64,000 nt of DNA from Rodentibacter abscessus (GCF_047160095.1 NZ_AP038785.1:1364001-1428000), one strand, 5' to 3'. Counted from the first letter of the stretch, positions 29,832-39,720 are shown. The notes: generated by a model not told the origin, from the letters alone. Numbers and translations: made by a program.

Positions 29832-31265
29832 TCACATCAAATTAAGGTATAAAGTTAAGTATCGCTCCGCAACGTTACGCCAAGTAAAATCTTGATTCAT
29901 TGCGTTTATGCGTACCGTTGACCAAACTTTTGGCTTTTGCCATAAAGAAAAGGCCTGTTGAATCGCTAAACGTAAATCTTGAGCTTCCGCTCGTTGAAAA
30001 ACAAAGCCTGTTGCCGACCGCACTTTTATCGTTTCGGATGTACTATCAATGACGGTATCCGCCAATCCGCCGGTTTTACGTACAAGCGGTAACGTGCCAT
30101 ATTGTAAGCCGTAGAGTTGAGTTAAACCGCAAGGTTCAAAACGACTCGGTACTAGAATCACATCACCGCCTGCGATCATTAAATGCGAAAGGGCTTCGTC
30201 ATAACCGATTTTTACCGCAACGTTTTGCGGATAACTTTCCGCAAGCCGACGAATTCCTTCTTCCAAATTCGGCGATCCGGCACCGAGAATCATTAACTGT
30301 CCGCCTTGTTTTACGATTTCATCAGCACTTTCAATTAATAAATCCACCCCTTTTTGCTCGGTAAGACGGGTTATCATCACAAAAGTTAAAGCACAAGCAT
30401 CTTGAGGTAAATTGAAATAAGCTTGTAGTTCCGCTTTATTTTTCTTTTTACCTGTCATCGATTTTTGTTTGTAATGATGTTTAATATAATCATCACAATC
30501 CGGGTGCCAGATTTTCTCATCGACACCATTTAAAATTCCTATCAATTTTCCCTGCTCATACAATCCATAGAGCAAACCTTGAAGCCCATAAGCAAATGCT
30601 TCCGTAGTAATTTCTTGTGCATAAGTCGGACTTACCGCCGTCACCATATCGGAATAATATAACCCGGCTTTGAGATAAGAAATTTGTCCGAATAATTCCA
30701 ATCCATTAACGTGAAACATTCCTTCCGGCAAGCCGATTTCATACAAATGACGATGATTGAATTGCCCTTGGTAAGCTAAGTTATGAATAGTGAAAACGGA
30801 TTTTGCCGGTTTACCTTTGTTAAACAAATAAGCGGCAGCAAGCCCTGCGTGCCAATCGTGGGCGTGGACAATTTCAGCACGCCACCAAGCATCAAGCCCT
30901 GTCGAGAGTTCTGCGCCCACCCAACCTAATAAGGCAAAACGCTTATAATTATCGGCATAATCTTGATAATTCGCATCGTGATAAGGATTGCCCTCACGTG
31001 CGTACAAATGCGGCGCATCAATCAAATAAACGCCCACCCCCTTATATTCACCGTAACGTAATACAATGTGTCCGACGAAATTATCAAATTCTGCGACAAT
31101 ATGGGTTTTACTAATTCCGTTAGAAATCGCAGGATAAGCCGGTAACAGAATGCGGACATCCATTCCAATCGCTTTTTGAGCAAAAGGCAATGCCCCAATC
31201 ACATCGGCAAGTCCTCCGGTTTTTAATAACGGATAAAGTTCCGAACAAACGTGTAACACTTTCAT
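29832..31265 (-). CDS. glgA: Glycogen synthase (ADP-glucose)
   Basis: GlgA extends alpha-1,4-glucan from ADP-glucose (GT5). It is 477 aa, the usual length. The ADP-glucose-binding KTGGLADVIGALP motif is at about 16-28 (MKVLHVCSELYPLLKTGG start), with HAHDWHAGL, VFTIHNLAYQG, and the C-terminal GT-B motif PSRFEPCGLTQLYGLQYGT followed by a second KTGGLADTV. It is separated from glgC by 212 bp containing hairpins. Confidence 0.97.
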   Translation of the reverse strand: MKVLHVCSELYPLLKTGGLADVIGALPFAQKAIGMDVRILLPAYPAISNGISKTHIVAEFDNFVGHIVLRYGEYKGVGVYLIDAPHLYAREGNPYHDANYQDYADNYKRFALLGWVGAELSTGLDAWWRAEIVHAHDWHAGLAAAYLFNKGKPAKSVFTIHNLAYQGQFNHRHLYEIGLPEGMFHVNGLELFGQISYLKAGLYYSDMVTAVSPTYAQEITTEAFAYGLQGLLYGLYEQGKLIGILNGVDEKIWHPDCDDYIKHHYKQKSMTGKKKNKAELQAYFNLPQDACALTFVMITRLTEQKGVDLLIESADEIVKQGGQLMILGAGSPNLEEGIRRLAESYPQNVAVKIGYDEALSHLMIAGGDVILVPSRFEPCGLTQLYGLQYGTLPLVRKTGGLADTVIDSTSETIKVRSATGFVFQRAEAQDLRLAIQQAFSLWQKPKVWSTVRINAMNQDFTWRNVAERYLTLYLNLM

Positions 31266-31477
31266 TTATTTCATCATTTCCTTATTGATTTTTAAAACAC
31301 AGGGATTGGTAAATTCACGCACGCTAATATTTGTCGGTTGAAAAATCTTTTCAAAATTCATACACAATCGCTCAAGGCGATTGTTATGTCTAACGACACC
31401 GTTGGCGAAGCCAACGTTCAAAATCTAAAGATTTTTTGACCGCACTTTACGTGCGTGAATAAAGGTTTTTAAGCCTA
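31266..31477. other. glgC-glgA spacer with several hairpins
   Basis: No gene. Inverted repeats are CAATCGCTCAAGGCGATTG (31362-31380), GTTGGCGAAGCCAAC (31403-31417) and AATCTAAAGATT with a following T-run (31424-31438), then a TGACCGCACTTT uptake core. The third hairpin has terminator features on the plus strand. The spacer may modulate glgA relative to glgC. Confidence 0.6.
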
Positions 31478-32776
31478 TTAATCCAAATGTTCTTCAAATT
31501 TGACTTCTTCCCCTTCCAGTTTTTTCAACATTTTCGGCGTAACAAGAATGACTTTGCCTGTTGAACTGATACGGAAGCGTTTTCTATCTTCTTCAATGTT
31601 CACACCAATCTGCATTCCATCAGGAATAACACAATGGCGATCAATAATACAGTTTCTTAACACGCAATCTTTACCAATCACCACTTCCGGTAATACCACA
31701 CAGCGATCCACTTTAGAAAATGCGTCAATTTTAATACGGTCGAACAAAACGGAATTACTAATCGAAGCATCAGTAATCACACATCCACCACCGATAAGCG
31801 AGTTATCTACCGGATGAATATTAGAATGTTTATAGAAGAATTTAGACGGATAGGCTTGAATCGGATTACCGCGAATCGGCCAATTTTGATCGTAAATATC
31901 AAGCTGCGGTTCTTCAGAAACCAAGTCAATATTGGATTGCCAAAAACTGTCAAGGGTTCCTACATCACGCCAGTAGATTTCACCTTCCGTATTGCGTCCC
32001 ATACAAGAACGGCTAAACGGATGTGCATAAAGGGCTTCTTCTTCTAAGCATTTCGGTAACACATCTTTACCGAAATCATGACTGGTTTGAGGGGTATTTA
32101 CTTCGCGCTCAAGCATACTATAAAGATAATCCGCATTAAACACGTAAATTCCCATTGAAGCGAGGGATACATCAGGCTTGCCGACCATTGCCGGCGGATC
32201 TTTCGGTTTTTCCACGAATGCTTTCACTTTTAGGTTTTCATTCACAGCCATTACACCAAATTCGTGAGCTTCACTACGAGGAACTTCAATACAGCCTACC
32301 GTACATTTTGCGCCGCTGGTTACGTGATCCATCAACATTACGCTGTAATCTTGTTTGTAAATATGATCTCCCGCCAAAATTAAAATGTATTTCGGGCAAT
32401 AGTGATCTCGGATGATCGCCATATTCTGATACACCGCATCCGCAGTACCGCGATACCAAGTGGAGTCGTCAATTTGTTGACGGGCAGGTAGCATATCCAC
32501 AAATTCCCCTCTCTCTTGCGGTAAGAATGACCAACCGGTTTGCAAATGACGCAATAAAGAATGAGCCGCATATTGAGTAACCACACCGATACGATTTAAG
32601 CCGGAATTGATACAGTTGGAAAGGGCAAAATCGATAATACGGCGGTTTCCGCCAAAATAAAGTGCAGGTTTGGCACGTTTATCCGTTAATTCGTGAAGAC
32701 GTGAACCGCGTCCCCCTGCCAGAATAAGAACCAAGGTATCTTTCAAAAGGGCATATTTGTTAGGACTTTTCATCAT
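31478..32776 (-). CDS. glgC: Glucose-1-phosphate adenylyltransferase
   Basis: GlgC makes ADP-glucose from ATP and glucose-1-phosphate, the controlled step of glycogen synthesis. It is 432 aa. It has the nucleotidyl-transferase motif LAGGRGSRLHELTDKRAKPAL (split: LAGGRGSRLHELT then DKRAKPAL), GTADAVYQN, VEKP, and a C-terminal left-handed beta-helix with hexad-like repeats (CVVLPEVVIGKDCVLRNCII region). It begins 19 bp after glgX. Confidence 0.97.
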   Translation of the reverse strand: MMKSPNKYALLKDTLVLILAGGRGSRLHELTDKRAKPALYFGGNRRIIDFALSNCINSGLNRIGVVTQYAAHSLLRHLQTGWSFLPQERGEFVDMLPARQQIDDSTWYRGTADAVYQNMAIIRDHYCPKYILILAGDHIYKQDYSVMLMDHVTSGAKCTVGCIEVPRSEAHEFGVMAVNENLKVKAFVEKPKDPPAMVGKPDVSLASMGIYVFNADYLYSMLEREVNTPQTSHDFGKDVLPKCLEEEALYAHPFSRSCMGRNTEGEIYWRDVGTLDSFWQSNIDLVSEEPQLDIYDQNWPIRGNPIQAYPSKFFYKHSNIHPVDNSLIGGGCVITDASISNSVLFDRIKIDAFSKVDRCVVLPEVVIGKDCVLRNCIIDRHCVIPDGMQIGVNIEEDRKRFRISSTGKVILVTPKMLKKLEGEEVKFEEHLD

Positions 32777-32795
32777 AAGCTCCGTTTGTGTTTAA

Positions 32796-34802
32796 TCATC
32801 CAACATACAACAAACCAAACGCCATACCGCTTACAACGACTTCCTGTGGCCGAATGAACCTTAAGTTTGCTGTTCCTACAAAGGCTTTCCATCGTCTGAC
32901 AGCATCACTAGGCAATATGAAAGTCTGAGATTCTTTTTTCGCATTAATTAGCAGAAGCCATTTTTCATCTAATAAAATTTGCAATGCTTTGGCTTCAAAA
33001 TTATGCCAATCCTCTTGCCGCATCGTTTTCCCTTGTGTATTCAACCAAGCGACATTTTCATTAGACCACCAAACATCTTTTTGCAAACTTTGAATGTATT
33101 TACGTGCCTGAATTGTTTGTTTGGTCAGATCAAATAATTCTTGATTAAAATCAGCCCATTTCAGCCAAGTAATCTCGTTGTCTTGGCAATAGGCATTATT
33201 ATTACCGTACTGAGTATTGCCGAACTCATCGCCGGCCAATAACATTGGTGTACCGTTGGCAAGCAATAAACTCATCAGTAAACCGCTTTGTGCAAAAGTG
33301 CGGTCATTTTCAACCGCACTTTTTTGCGGTTCCGGTAGGGTTTCCGTTGCTCCCTCTATACCGTGGTTATAACTGTAATTTTCATTACGTCCGTCTCGAT
33401 TTTGCTCACCGTTCGCTTCATTATGTTTTTCGTTATAGCTCACCAAATCCTTGAGCGTAAAACCATCGTGGGCGGTGATAAAATTAAGAGTACAATGCGG
33501 CAAACGGTTATTTTTCTTGAATAGATCGCTTGATCCGGCAAAGCGCTCTGCAAATGCCCCCAACTCGCCGCTTTTCCATAACCAAAAACGACAAAGATCA
33601 TCACGAAAGCGATCATTCCATTCGGCAAAATAGTTTGGAAAATTTCCCAACTGATAACCGCAATGCCCAATATCCCAAGGTTCAGAAATCAATTTTACAC
33701 GTTGTAAACTTGGCTCGTTGGCAATATCGGCGAAGAGTTGAGCTTGTCCGTTAAAGTCCGGTTTATCACGTCCGAGTACCGTCGCCAAATCGAAACGAAA
33801 ACCGTCTACGTGGCATTGTTCCACCCAATAACGTAAGCAATCCACCACCCATTTTCGCCCCACATCAGAGGAAAGATTCAGCATATTGCCACAGCCGGTG
33901 TCGTTGATGTAACGAGCGTTATCATTGCGCCAGTAGTAGGTTTTATCATCAATCCCACGCTGACAAAAAGTTGGAAAATGTTGCTCTGATTCCGCCGAAT
34001 GGTTAAACACCACATCCAAAATCACTTCAATGCCTGATTGATGAAGAGTTTTTACCATTGCTTTAAATTCAGTAAGCGGATTGTCTGTAGCGGCATATTT
34101 GGGCTCAATGGCAAACATTGCAAGCGGGTTATATCCCCAATAGTTGTGCAAGTTACGTTCTTGCAAGTGCGGCTCATCAAGGAAAAAATTCACCGGCAAC
34201 AATTCCACCGCAGTTACGCCTAATTCTTTTAAATAAGCAAGATTAACGGGATGAGCCAAACCCGCATAAGTACCACGCAATGCAGGCGGGATTTTTTCGT
34301 TCAGTCGGCTAAATCCCTTCACATGCAACTCATAAACAATCGTTTGCGCCCAAGGCGTATTTAACGTGACATCATCATGCCAATCAAAATCTTCCGAGAT
34401 AATGACCGCTCTTGGGGCGAGATGGGCGTTATCACGATCATCACTCAGCAAAAACCATGCCCTATTTTCTTTGGTGCTTAAATCCGGTTTACCGCTGATC
34501 GCCTTTGCATAAGGATCGAGCATTAATTTCTGCGGATTCGCAAATTCTCCGTGAATGCGAAAACCATACTCCGTACCGAGCTGCACACCGGTTACCGCCA
34601 AATGCCATATATTTTCCGACCGAACCATTTTTTCTGAACAAACCATGGGAAAACGGGTTTCAATGCCATTATCAAATAAACAAAGCTCAACGTTATTTGC
34701 CGCTTCGGAAAATAAGGCGAAATTGGTAATTTGCTCACCATTTTCAATTTGTTGTGAATAGCCATAAGGCGTTGGCATACCTTGGTTATGGATCCTAAAC
34801 AT
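32796..34802 (-). CDS. glgX: Glycogen debranching enzyme
   Basis: GlgX hydrolyses alpha-1,6 branches of phosphorylase-limit glycogen (GH13 isoamylase type). It is 668 aa. An N-terminal CBM48-like domain (about 10-120) precedes the TIM barrel with DVVFNHSAE, the nucleophile in DGFRFDLATVLGRD, the acid/base Glu in LISEPWDIG and the transition-state Asp in ITAHDGFTL. Its reading frame contains a perfect inverted pair of uptake cores at 33294-33324 (encoding KSAVENDRTF). Confidence 0.95.
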   Translation of the reverse strand: MFRIHNQGMPTPYGYSQQIENGEQITNFALFSEAANNVELCLFDNGIETRFPMVCSEKMVRSENIWHLAVTGVQLGTEYGFRIHGEFANPQKLMLDPYAKAISGKPDLSTKENRAWFLLSDDRDNAHLAPRAVIISEDFDWHDDVTLNTPWAQTIVYELHVKGFSRLNEKIPPALRGTYAGLAHPVNLAYLKELGVTAVELLPVNFFLDEPHLQERNLHNYWGYNPLAMFAIEPKYAATDNPLTEFKAMVKTLHQSGIEVILDVVFNHSAESEQHFPTFCQRGIDDKTYYWRNDNARYINDTGCGNMLNLSSDVGRKWVVDCLRYWVEQCHVDGFRFDLATVLGRDKPDFNGQAQLFADIANEPSLQRVKLISEPWDIGHCGYQLGNFPNYFAEWNDRFRDDLCRFWLWKSGELGAFAERFAGSSDLFKKNNRLPHCTLNFITAHDGFTLKDLVSYNEKHNEANGEQNRDGRNENYSYNHGIEGATETLPEPQKSAVENDRTFAQSGLLMSLLLANGTPMLLAGDEFGNTQYGNNNAYCQDNEITWLKWADFNQELFDLTKQTIQARKYIQSLQKDVWWSNENVAWLNTQGKTMRQEDWHNFEAKALQILLDEKWLLLINAKKESQTFILPSDAVRRWKAFVGTANLRFIRPQEVVVSGMAFGLLYVG
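33294..33324. repeat. Inverted uptake-sequence pair inside glgX
   Basis: AAAAGTGCGGT and ACCGCACTTTT face each other across a short loop inside coding sequence. Such pairs normally sit after genes as terminators; here the frame is maintained through both arms. Confidence 0.85.
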
Positions 34803-34853
34803 AATTGTCTCTTTGTTTTTTCCTTTCCGACTTAAAAAGGGCTAATCCGCCGA

Positions 34854-37061
34854 TTATTCCGCTTTCAATTTCAAATAAACTGTTGCCAACGGAGGAATGG
34901 AAACTAAAATTGAGTTCTCTTTTCCTTGGCTTCCAATAGGTTCACTTCGCACTCCGCCAAAATTACCAATGTTAGCACCTTGATAATACATCGAATCGGT
35001 ATTCAAAATTTCTTCATATTCCCCCTCCGCATTCACACCGATACGATAATCGTGGCGAGGTACAGGAGTAAAGTTACTAATAACGATAATACGTTCACAA
35101 CGATCGTTTTCATTCAAGCAACTTCTACGTTCAAAGGCGAAAACGGAATTTTCCGTATCATCTACAACCAACCAATCAAACCCTTCCGGTGAATTGTCAA
35201 GCTCAAAGAGCGGTCGATTTTGGCGATAAATTCGATTAAGATCTTTCACCAATTTCAGCACCCCTTTGTGCCAACCACCACCAATGTTTTCATCAAGCAA
35301 AAACCAATCAAGGCTTTCTTTGTAATTCCACTCCCTGCCTTGTGCAAACTCATTGCCCATAAAGAGTAATTTTTTACCCGGATAACCCCACATATAGCCA
35401 TAATAAGCCCGCAAATTGGCAAATTTTTGCCACGTATCGCCCGGCATTTTATCAAGCAACGAGCCCTTTCCATGTACCACTTCATCATGAGAAAGCGGTA
35501 AAACGAAGTTTTCGCTGTATTGATACATCATTCCGAAAGTCATTTTGTTGTGATGATATTGGCGGTAAATCGGATCAAGTTTCATATAATCGAGAGTATC
35601 GTTCATCCAGCCCATATTCCACTTGAAATTAAAGCCTAAACCGCCTTTTTCCGTAGGATGTGTAACACCTGCAAAGGAAGTGGATTCTTCCGCAATAGAA
35701 ATCGCACCGGGCATTTCATTTTGGATTTTCCAATTGGTATGTTTCAAAAACTCAATAGCTTCAAGATTTTCACGTCCACCATATTGATTCGGAATCCATC
35801 CACCTTCGGCACGGCTGTAATCCCGATAGAGCATTGACGCCACCGCATCAACACGAACACCATCAACACCAAAACGTTCTAGCCAATAAAGAGCGCTACT
35901 GGAAAGGAAATTGCGCACTTCGTGACGACCATAGTTGTAAATCAGCGTATTCCAGTCTTGATGATACCCTTCGCGCGGATCAGCATATTCATATAATGCG
36001 GTGCCATCAAAAGCAGAAAGCCCATGGGTATCACTTGGGAAATGTCCCGGAACCCAGTCTAAAATCACATTAATCCCTGCTTCGTGCGCCCGTTTCACCA
36101 ATCTGCGGAAACTTTCAGGAGAACCGAAACGGCTGGTAGGTGAATAAAGTCCTAAGGTTTGATAGCCCCACGAACCATCATAAGGAAATTCGGAAATCGG
36201 CAAAAATTCAATATGCGTAAAGCCCATTTCTTTCACATAAGGGAGCAATTCATCGGCGATTTGATCATAATTAAGCCAGTAATTGTTTTCCAAATTACGC
36301 CGCCAAGAGCCTAAGTGCACTTCATAAATAGAAATCGGTTGATTAGATTGATTCGCCTTACGGCGGGCCTCCGTCATTTCCACCACATTCGGTAACGCAC
36401 TGATTTCCGATGCGGTATCAGGGCGAAGTTGAGAGCTAAAGGCATAAGGATCGGCTTTCAGACGTAAATTGCCGTAATAATCGATCAATTCAAACTTATA
36501 AAGCTGTCCAAGACGTGCTTTCGGTAAGAATAATTCCCATACGCCGGTTTGCGGATGAAATCGCATTGGGTGGCGACGTCCGTCCCAATAGTTGAAATCC
36601 CCTACAATGGAAACCCGTTTCGCATTTGGCGCCCACAAGCGGAAATTCACACCGCTCACACCGTCACATTCCATAAAATGCGCACCCAACACTTCATAAG
36701 GACGAAGCATTGAACCCTCCGAGAGGAACCATTGGTCTAATTCATTAATCATTAAATGAAAACGATATGGATCTTCAATAATCTGTGCTTCACGACCCCA
36801 AAATACTTGTAATTGATAAGCAAAAAATTGGTGGCAATTCGGGACAACACCGGCGAAGAAACCTCGATCGTCTAAACACTCGAGTTCTACAAGGGAATCA
36901 CCGGATTCTTTATCAATCACAAAAACATGATTGGCATCAGGTAACAAGGTGCGAACTTCAATGCCGTTTTCTGTTTCATGCATTCCCAATGTTGCAAAGG
37001 GATCATTATTTTCTGCATTAAAGAAGCTATCAATGATTGATTGTGTAAGTACGGTTGTCAT
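34854..37061 (-). CDS. glgB: 1,4-alpha-glucan branching enzyme
   Basis: GlgB creates alpha-1,6 branches (GH13 subfamily 9). It is 735 aa with an N-terminal N1 domain, CBM48 (near 125-215, NFRLWAPNAKRVSIVGDFN) and a barrel with DWVPGHFPSD, the nucleophile in VDGVRVDAVASMLYRDYS, the acid/base in SIAEESTSF and the LPLSHDEVVHGKGSL motif. It is first in the glgBXCAP order. The next gene, glgX, begins 51 bp later. There is no malQ upstream, unlike the H. influenzae cluster. Confidence 0.97.
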   Translation of the reverse strand: MTTVLTQSIIDSFFNAENNDPFATLGMHETENGIEVRTLLPDANHVFVIDKESGDSLVELECLDDRGFFAGVVPNCHQFFAYQLQVFWGREAQIIEDPYRFHLMINELDQWFLSEGSMLRPYEVLGAHFMECDGVSGVNFRLWAPNAKRVSIVGDFNYWDGRRHPMRFHPQTGVWELFLPKARLGQLYKFELIDYYGNLRLKADPYAFSSQLRPDTASEISALPNVVEMTEARRKANQSNQPISIYEVHLGSWRRNLENNYWLNYDQIADELLPYVKEMGFTHIEFLPISEFPYDGSWGYQTLGLYSPTSRFGSPESFRRLVKRAHEAGINVILDWVPGHFPSDTHGLSAFDGTALYEYADPREGYHQDWNTLIYNYGRHEVRNFLSSSALYWLERFGVDGVRVDAVASMLYRDYSRAEGGWIPNQYGGRENLEAIEFLKHTNWKIQNEMPGAISIAEESTSFAGVTHPTEKGGLGFNFKWNMGWMNDTLDYMKLDPIYRQYHHNKMTFGMMYQYSENFVLPLSHDEVVHGKGSLLDKMPGDTWQKFANLRAYYGYMWGYPGKKLLFMGNEFAQGREWNYKESLDWFLLDENIGGGWHKGVLKLVKDLNRIYRQNRPLFELDNSPEGFDWLVVDDTENSVFAFERRSCLNENDRCERIIVISNFTPVPRHDYRIGVNAEGEYEEILNTDSMYYQGANIGNFGGVRSEPIGSQGKENSILVSIPPLATVYLKLKAE

Positions 37062-37381
37062 AAGTTAATCCTTACGCGTTGCGGGCTCATTAATCATCGA
37101 AAAGAAGTGTTGCGGCTCGTATGGTGAAAAGAAATTCAAGTTGCCATACATTGCTTATATTTTCTCAATAGAAATATTTTTTCGTAAAAATAGTTCAAAA
37201 GAGACTGAATTCATTCTAGTCCCGCTCGGAATAAAAACAATGACTTTTATTTAAATTAGTGATCTCTGTCAAAATTTATTTATTCCTCCCTCTAGTCTTT
37301 TCCATATTTCTGATTTAGAATTCCGCAATTTTGTTTTTCATCACTCATATTCATTCACAAGCCGTCTTAAGGGGACACATC
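37062..37381. other. Divergent glgB/upp control region
   Basis: About 320 bp with no gene. It contains A/T-rich promoter-like sequence and one candidate CRP site, AGTGA-N6-TCAAA, at 37258-37273 (8 of 10 half-site matches). Confidence 0.5.
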
Positions 37382-38008
37382 ATGAAACTTGTTGAAGTCA
37401 AACATCCGCTCGTTAAACATAAATTGGGTGTAATGCGCGAAGCAGAAATCGATACTAAAAAATTCCGTGAGCTGGCAACAGAAATCGGTAGCTTATTAAC
37501 CTATGAAGCGACTGCCGATTTAGAAACTGAAAAAGTCATTATCGATGGCTGGAACGGTCCGGTTGAAGTTGATCGTATTAAAGGTAAAAAAGTCACCGTC
37601 GTACCGATTTTACGTGCCGGTCTTGGAATGATGGACGGTGTATTAGAACACGTTCCAAGCGCACGCATCAGTGTTGTCGGCATCTATCGTAATGAAGAAA
37701 CTCTTGAGCCGGTTCCTTATTTCCAAAAATTAGCCAGTGATTTAGACGAACGTCTTGCCATCGTGGTTGACCCAATGTTGGCAACCGGCGGGTCGATGAT
37801 CGCAACCCTTGATTTATTAAAAGCAAAAGGCTGCAATCATATTAAAGTATTGGTACTAGTGGCTGCACCGGAAGGTATTAAGGCGTTAGAAGCCGCTCAT
37901 CCTGATATTGAACTTTATTGCGCTTCTATTGATGATCACTTAAATGAACAGGGCTACATTATCCCGGGCTTAGGCGATGCCGGCGATAAAATTTTCGGAA
38001 CGAAATAA
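37382..38008 (+). CDS. upp: Uracil phosphoribosyltransferase
   Basis: Upp salvages uracil with PRPP to UMP. I choose ATG 37382 (MKLVEVKHPLVKHKLGVMRE), giving 208 aa as in E. coli, after AAGGGGACACATC; an upstream in-frame start adds unrelated residues. The PRPP loop VDPMLATGGSMIATLDLLK and the uracil-binding C-terminal YIIPGLGDAGDKIFGTK are present. It is followed by uraA, the pathway transporter. Confidence 0.97.
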   Translation: MKLVEVKHPLVKHKLGVMREAEIDTKKFRELATEIGSLLTYEATADLETEKVIIDGWNGPVEVDRIKGKKVTVVPILRAGLGMMDGVLEHVPSARISVVGIYRNEETLEPVPYFQKLASDLDERLAIVVDPMLATGGSMIATLDLLKAKGCNHIKVLVLVAAPEGIKALEAAHPDIELYCASIDDHLNEQGYIIPGLGDAGDKIFGTK

Positions 38009-38025
38009 AATTTTCCAAAATATAA

Positions 38026-38048
38026 AGGCGGCTTTTAAGCCGTCTTTT
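38026..38048 (+). terminator. Terminator after upp
   Basis: AAGGCGGCTTTTAAGCCGTC followed by TTTTT, 17 bp after the upp stop. It partly separates upp from uraA. Confidence 0.8.
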
Positions 38049-38094
38049 TACGGGCGGAAGATTTTATTCACCATAGATTTACAAAATCTTCATT

Positions 38095-38161
38095 ATTATG
38101 TAGCAGTTGCACGAATATTGTTAAATAACGATCTTGTAGCTACTGTTACTACATAATACCG
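38095..38161. repeat. Intergenic inverted-repeat element, short copy C
   Basis: Left end ATTATGTAGCAGTTGCAC and right end GCTACTGTTACTACATAAT face each other with only about 25 bp between them. The GTAGGGTG-type internal dyad is absent. At 67 bp it is an internally deleted or minimal form. It lies between upp and uraA. Confidence 0.75.
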
Positions 38162-38220
38162 AAAATCTTTGTAAAATCGACCGCACTTTAAAGTTAATTC
38201 AAACAGAGAGTTGAAACTAA

Positions 38221-39477
38221 ATGACCCATCAAAATCAAACCGCATCCGCTCAACCGGAAAAAATGCAAAGTATTGCCAAACAATCTTTTGTCGGCTTACA
38301 AATGTTATTCGTTGCCTTTGGCGCACTTGTACTTGTACCGCTAATCACAGGATTGGACTCAAATACCGCGCTTCTTACAGCCGGTATCGGCACACTGTTA
38401 TTCCAGCTATGTACCGGTAAACAAGTACCGATTTTCCTCGCCTCCTCTTTCGCCTTTATTGCTCCGATTCAATACGGCGTACAAACTTGGGGGATTCCAA
38501 CCACTATGGGAGGGCTTGCCTGTGCCGGTTTGGTTTACTTCGCCCTTTCCGCCTTGGTTAAACTTCGTGGTAGCCAAGCACTTGAACGGATTTTTCCTCC
38601 GGTTGTCGTAGGGCCCGTCATCATCATTATCGGTATGGGACTTGCACCGGTTGCCGTCAATATGGCACTAGGTAAAGACAGTGCCTATGCCTACAATGAT
38701 GCCGTACTGGTTTCTATGGTAACGCTCTCCGTTACACTGGCTATCGCCGTATTTGCCAAAGGTTTAATGAAATTAATCCCGATTATGTTCGGTATTACGG
38801 CAGGTTATATTCTTTGCTTATTCCTTGGACTTATCAATTTCCAACCCGTCATTGACGCCCCTTGGTTTGAACTGCCAAAGCTAACAAAACCGGAATTTAA
38901 CCTTGAAGCTATTCTTTATATGCTACCGATTGCCATTGCGCCTGCCGTAGAACACGTGGGCGGCATTATGGCGATTAGCTCCGTCACAGGAAAAGACTTT
39001 CTAAAAAAACCGGGTTTACATCGCACCTTATTAGGCGATGGCGTTGCAACCGCTGCCGCCTCGTTAGTCGGCGGCCCGCCAAATACCACTTATGCGGAGG
39101 TTACCGGTGCGGTTATGCTTACACGCAACTTTAATCCGAACATTATGACTTGGGCGGCAATATGGGCAATTGCGATCTCTTTCTGCGGAAAAGTAGGCGC
39201 ATTTCTTTCCACCATTCCGACTATCGTAATGGGTGGCATTATGATGCTGGTATTCGGTTCTATCGCCGTCGTAGGAATGAGCACCCTAATCAAAGGTAAA
39301 GTGGATGTAACCGAACCACGCAATCTCTGTATTATTTCAGTGGTGATGACCTTTGGTATCGGCAATATGTTTGTGAATGTGGGTGATGCCGTATCATTAA
39401 AAGGTATTAGCCTTTGCGCTATCGTAGCAATCGTATTGAACCTAATTTTGCCAAAAGCCAAAAATGAAGTAGAATAA
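38221..39477 (+). CDS. uraA: Uracil:proton symporter
   Basis: UraA imports uracil through the inner membrane (NCS2/NAT family). It is 418 aa with about 14 hydrophobic segments. The family signatures are FLASSFAFIAPIQYG in the first repeat, PAVEHVGGIMAISSVTGKDF (the substrate-site Glu) and GGPPNTTYAEVTGAVMLTRN. It is downstream of upp, with a terminator and a 67-bp element between, so it may have its own promoter. Confidence 0.96.
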   Translation: MTHQNQTASAQPEKMQSIAKQSFVGLQMLFVAFGALVLVPLITGLDSNTALLTAGIGTLLFQLCTGKQVPIFLASSFAFIAPIQYGVQTWGIPTTMGGLACAGLVYFALSALVKLRGSQALERIFPPVVVGPVIIIIGMGLAPVAVNMALGKDSAYAYNDAVLVSMVTLSVTLAIAVFAKGLMKLIPIMFGITAGYILCLFLGLINFQPVIDAPWFELPKLTKPEFNLEAILYMLPIAIAPAVEHVGGIMAISSVTGKDFLKKPGLHRTLLGDGVATAAASLVGGPPNTTYAEVTGAVMLTRNFNPNIMTWAAIWAIAISFCGKVGAFLSTIPTIVMGGIMMLVFGSIAVVGMSTLIKGKVDVTEPRNLCIISVVMTFGIGNMFVNVGDAVSLKGISLCAIVAIVLNLILPKAKNEVE

Positions 39478-39493
39478 CCGCAACTTTAAGGCA

Positions 39494-39664
39494 GTATTAT
39501 GTAGTATTTGCACAAATCATTGTAGGGTGTGGTTAGACAAAGCCGTAACGCACCAATTAACAAGGCTTAATGATGAAATGGTGCGTTACGCAAAGCTCAA
39601 CGCTCCCTACAAAAAAATATCGGATATAACATCATTCTCTTTGTACAACTGATACATAATATCG
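39494..39664. repeat. Intergenic inverted-repeat element, copy D
   Basis: Left end ATTATGTAGTATTTGCAC and right end GTACAACTGATACATAAT. The internal arms are TGTAGGGTGTGGTTAG and GGTGCGTTACGC...CTCCCTAC. At about 170 bp it lies between uraA and hda. Confidence 0.8.
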
Positions 39665-39720
39665 TTTTAAGAGCTAAAAATAGCCTTTTTCTTCTCTAAA
39701 TTAATTCGCGTTATATCGTT

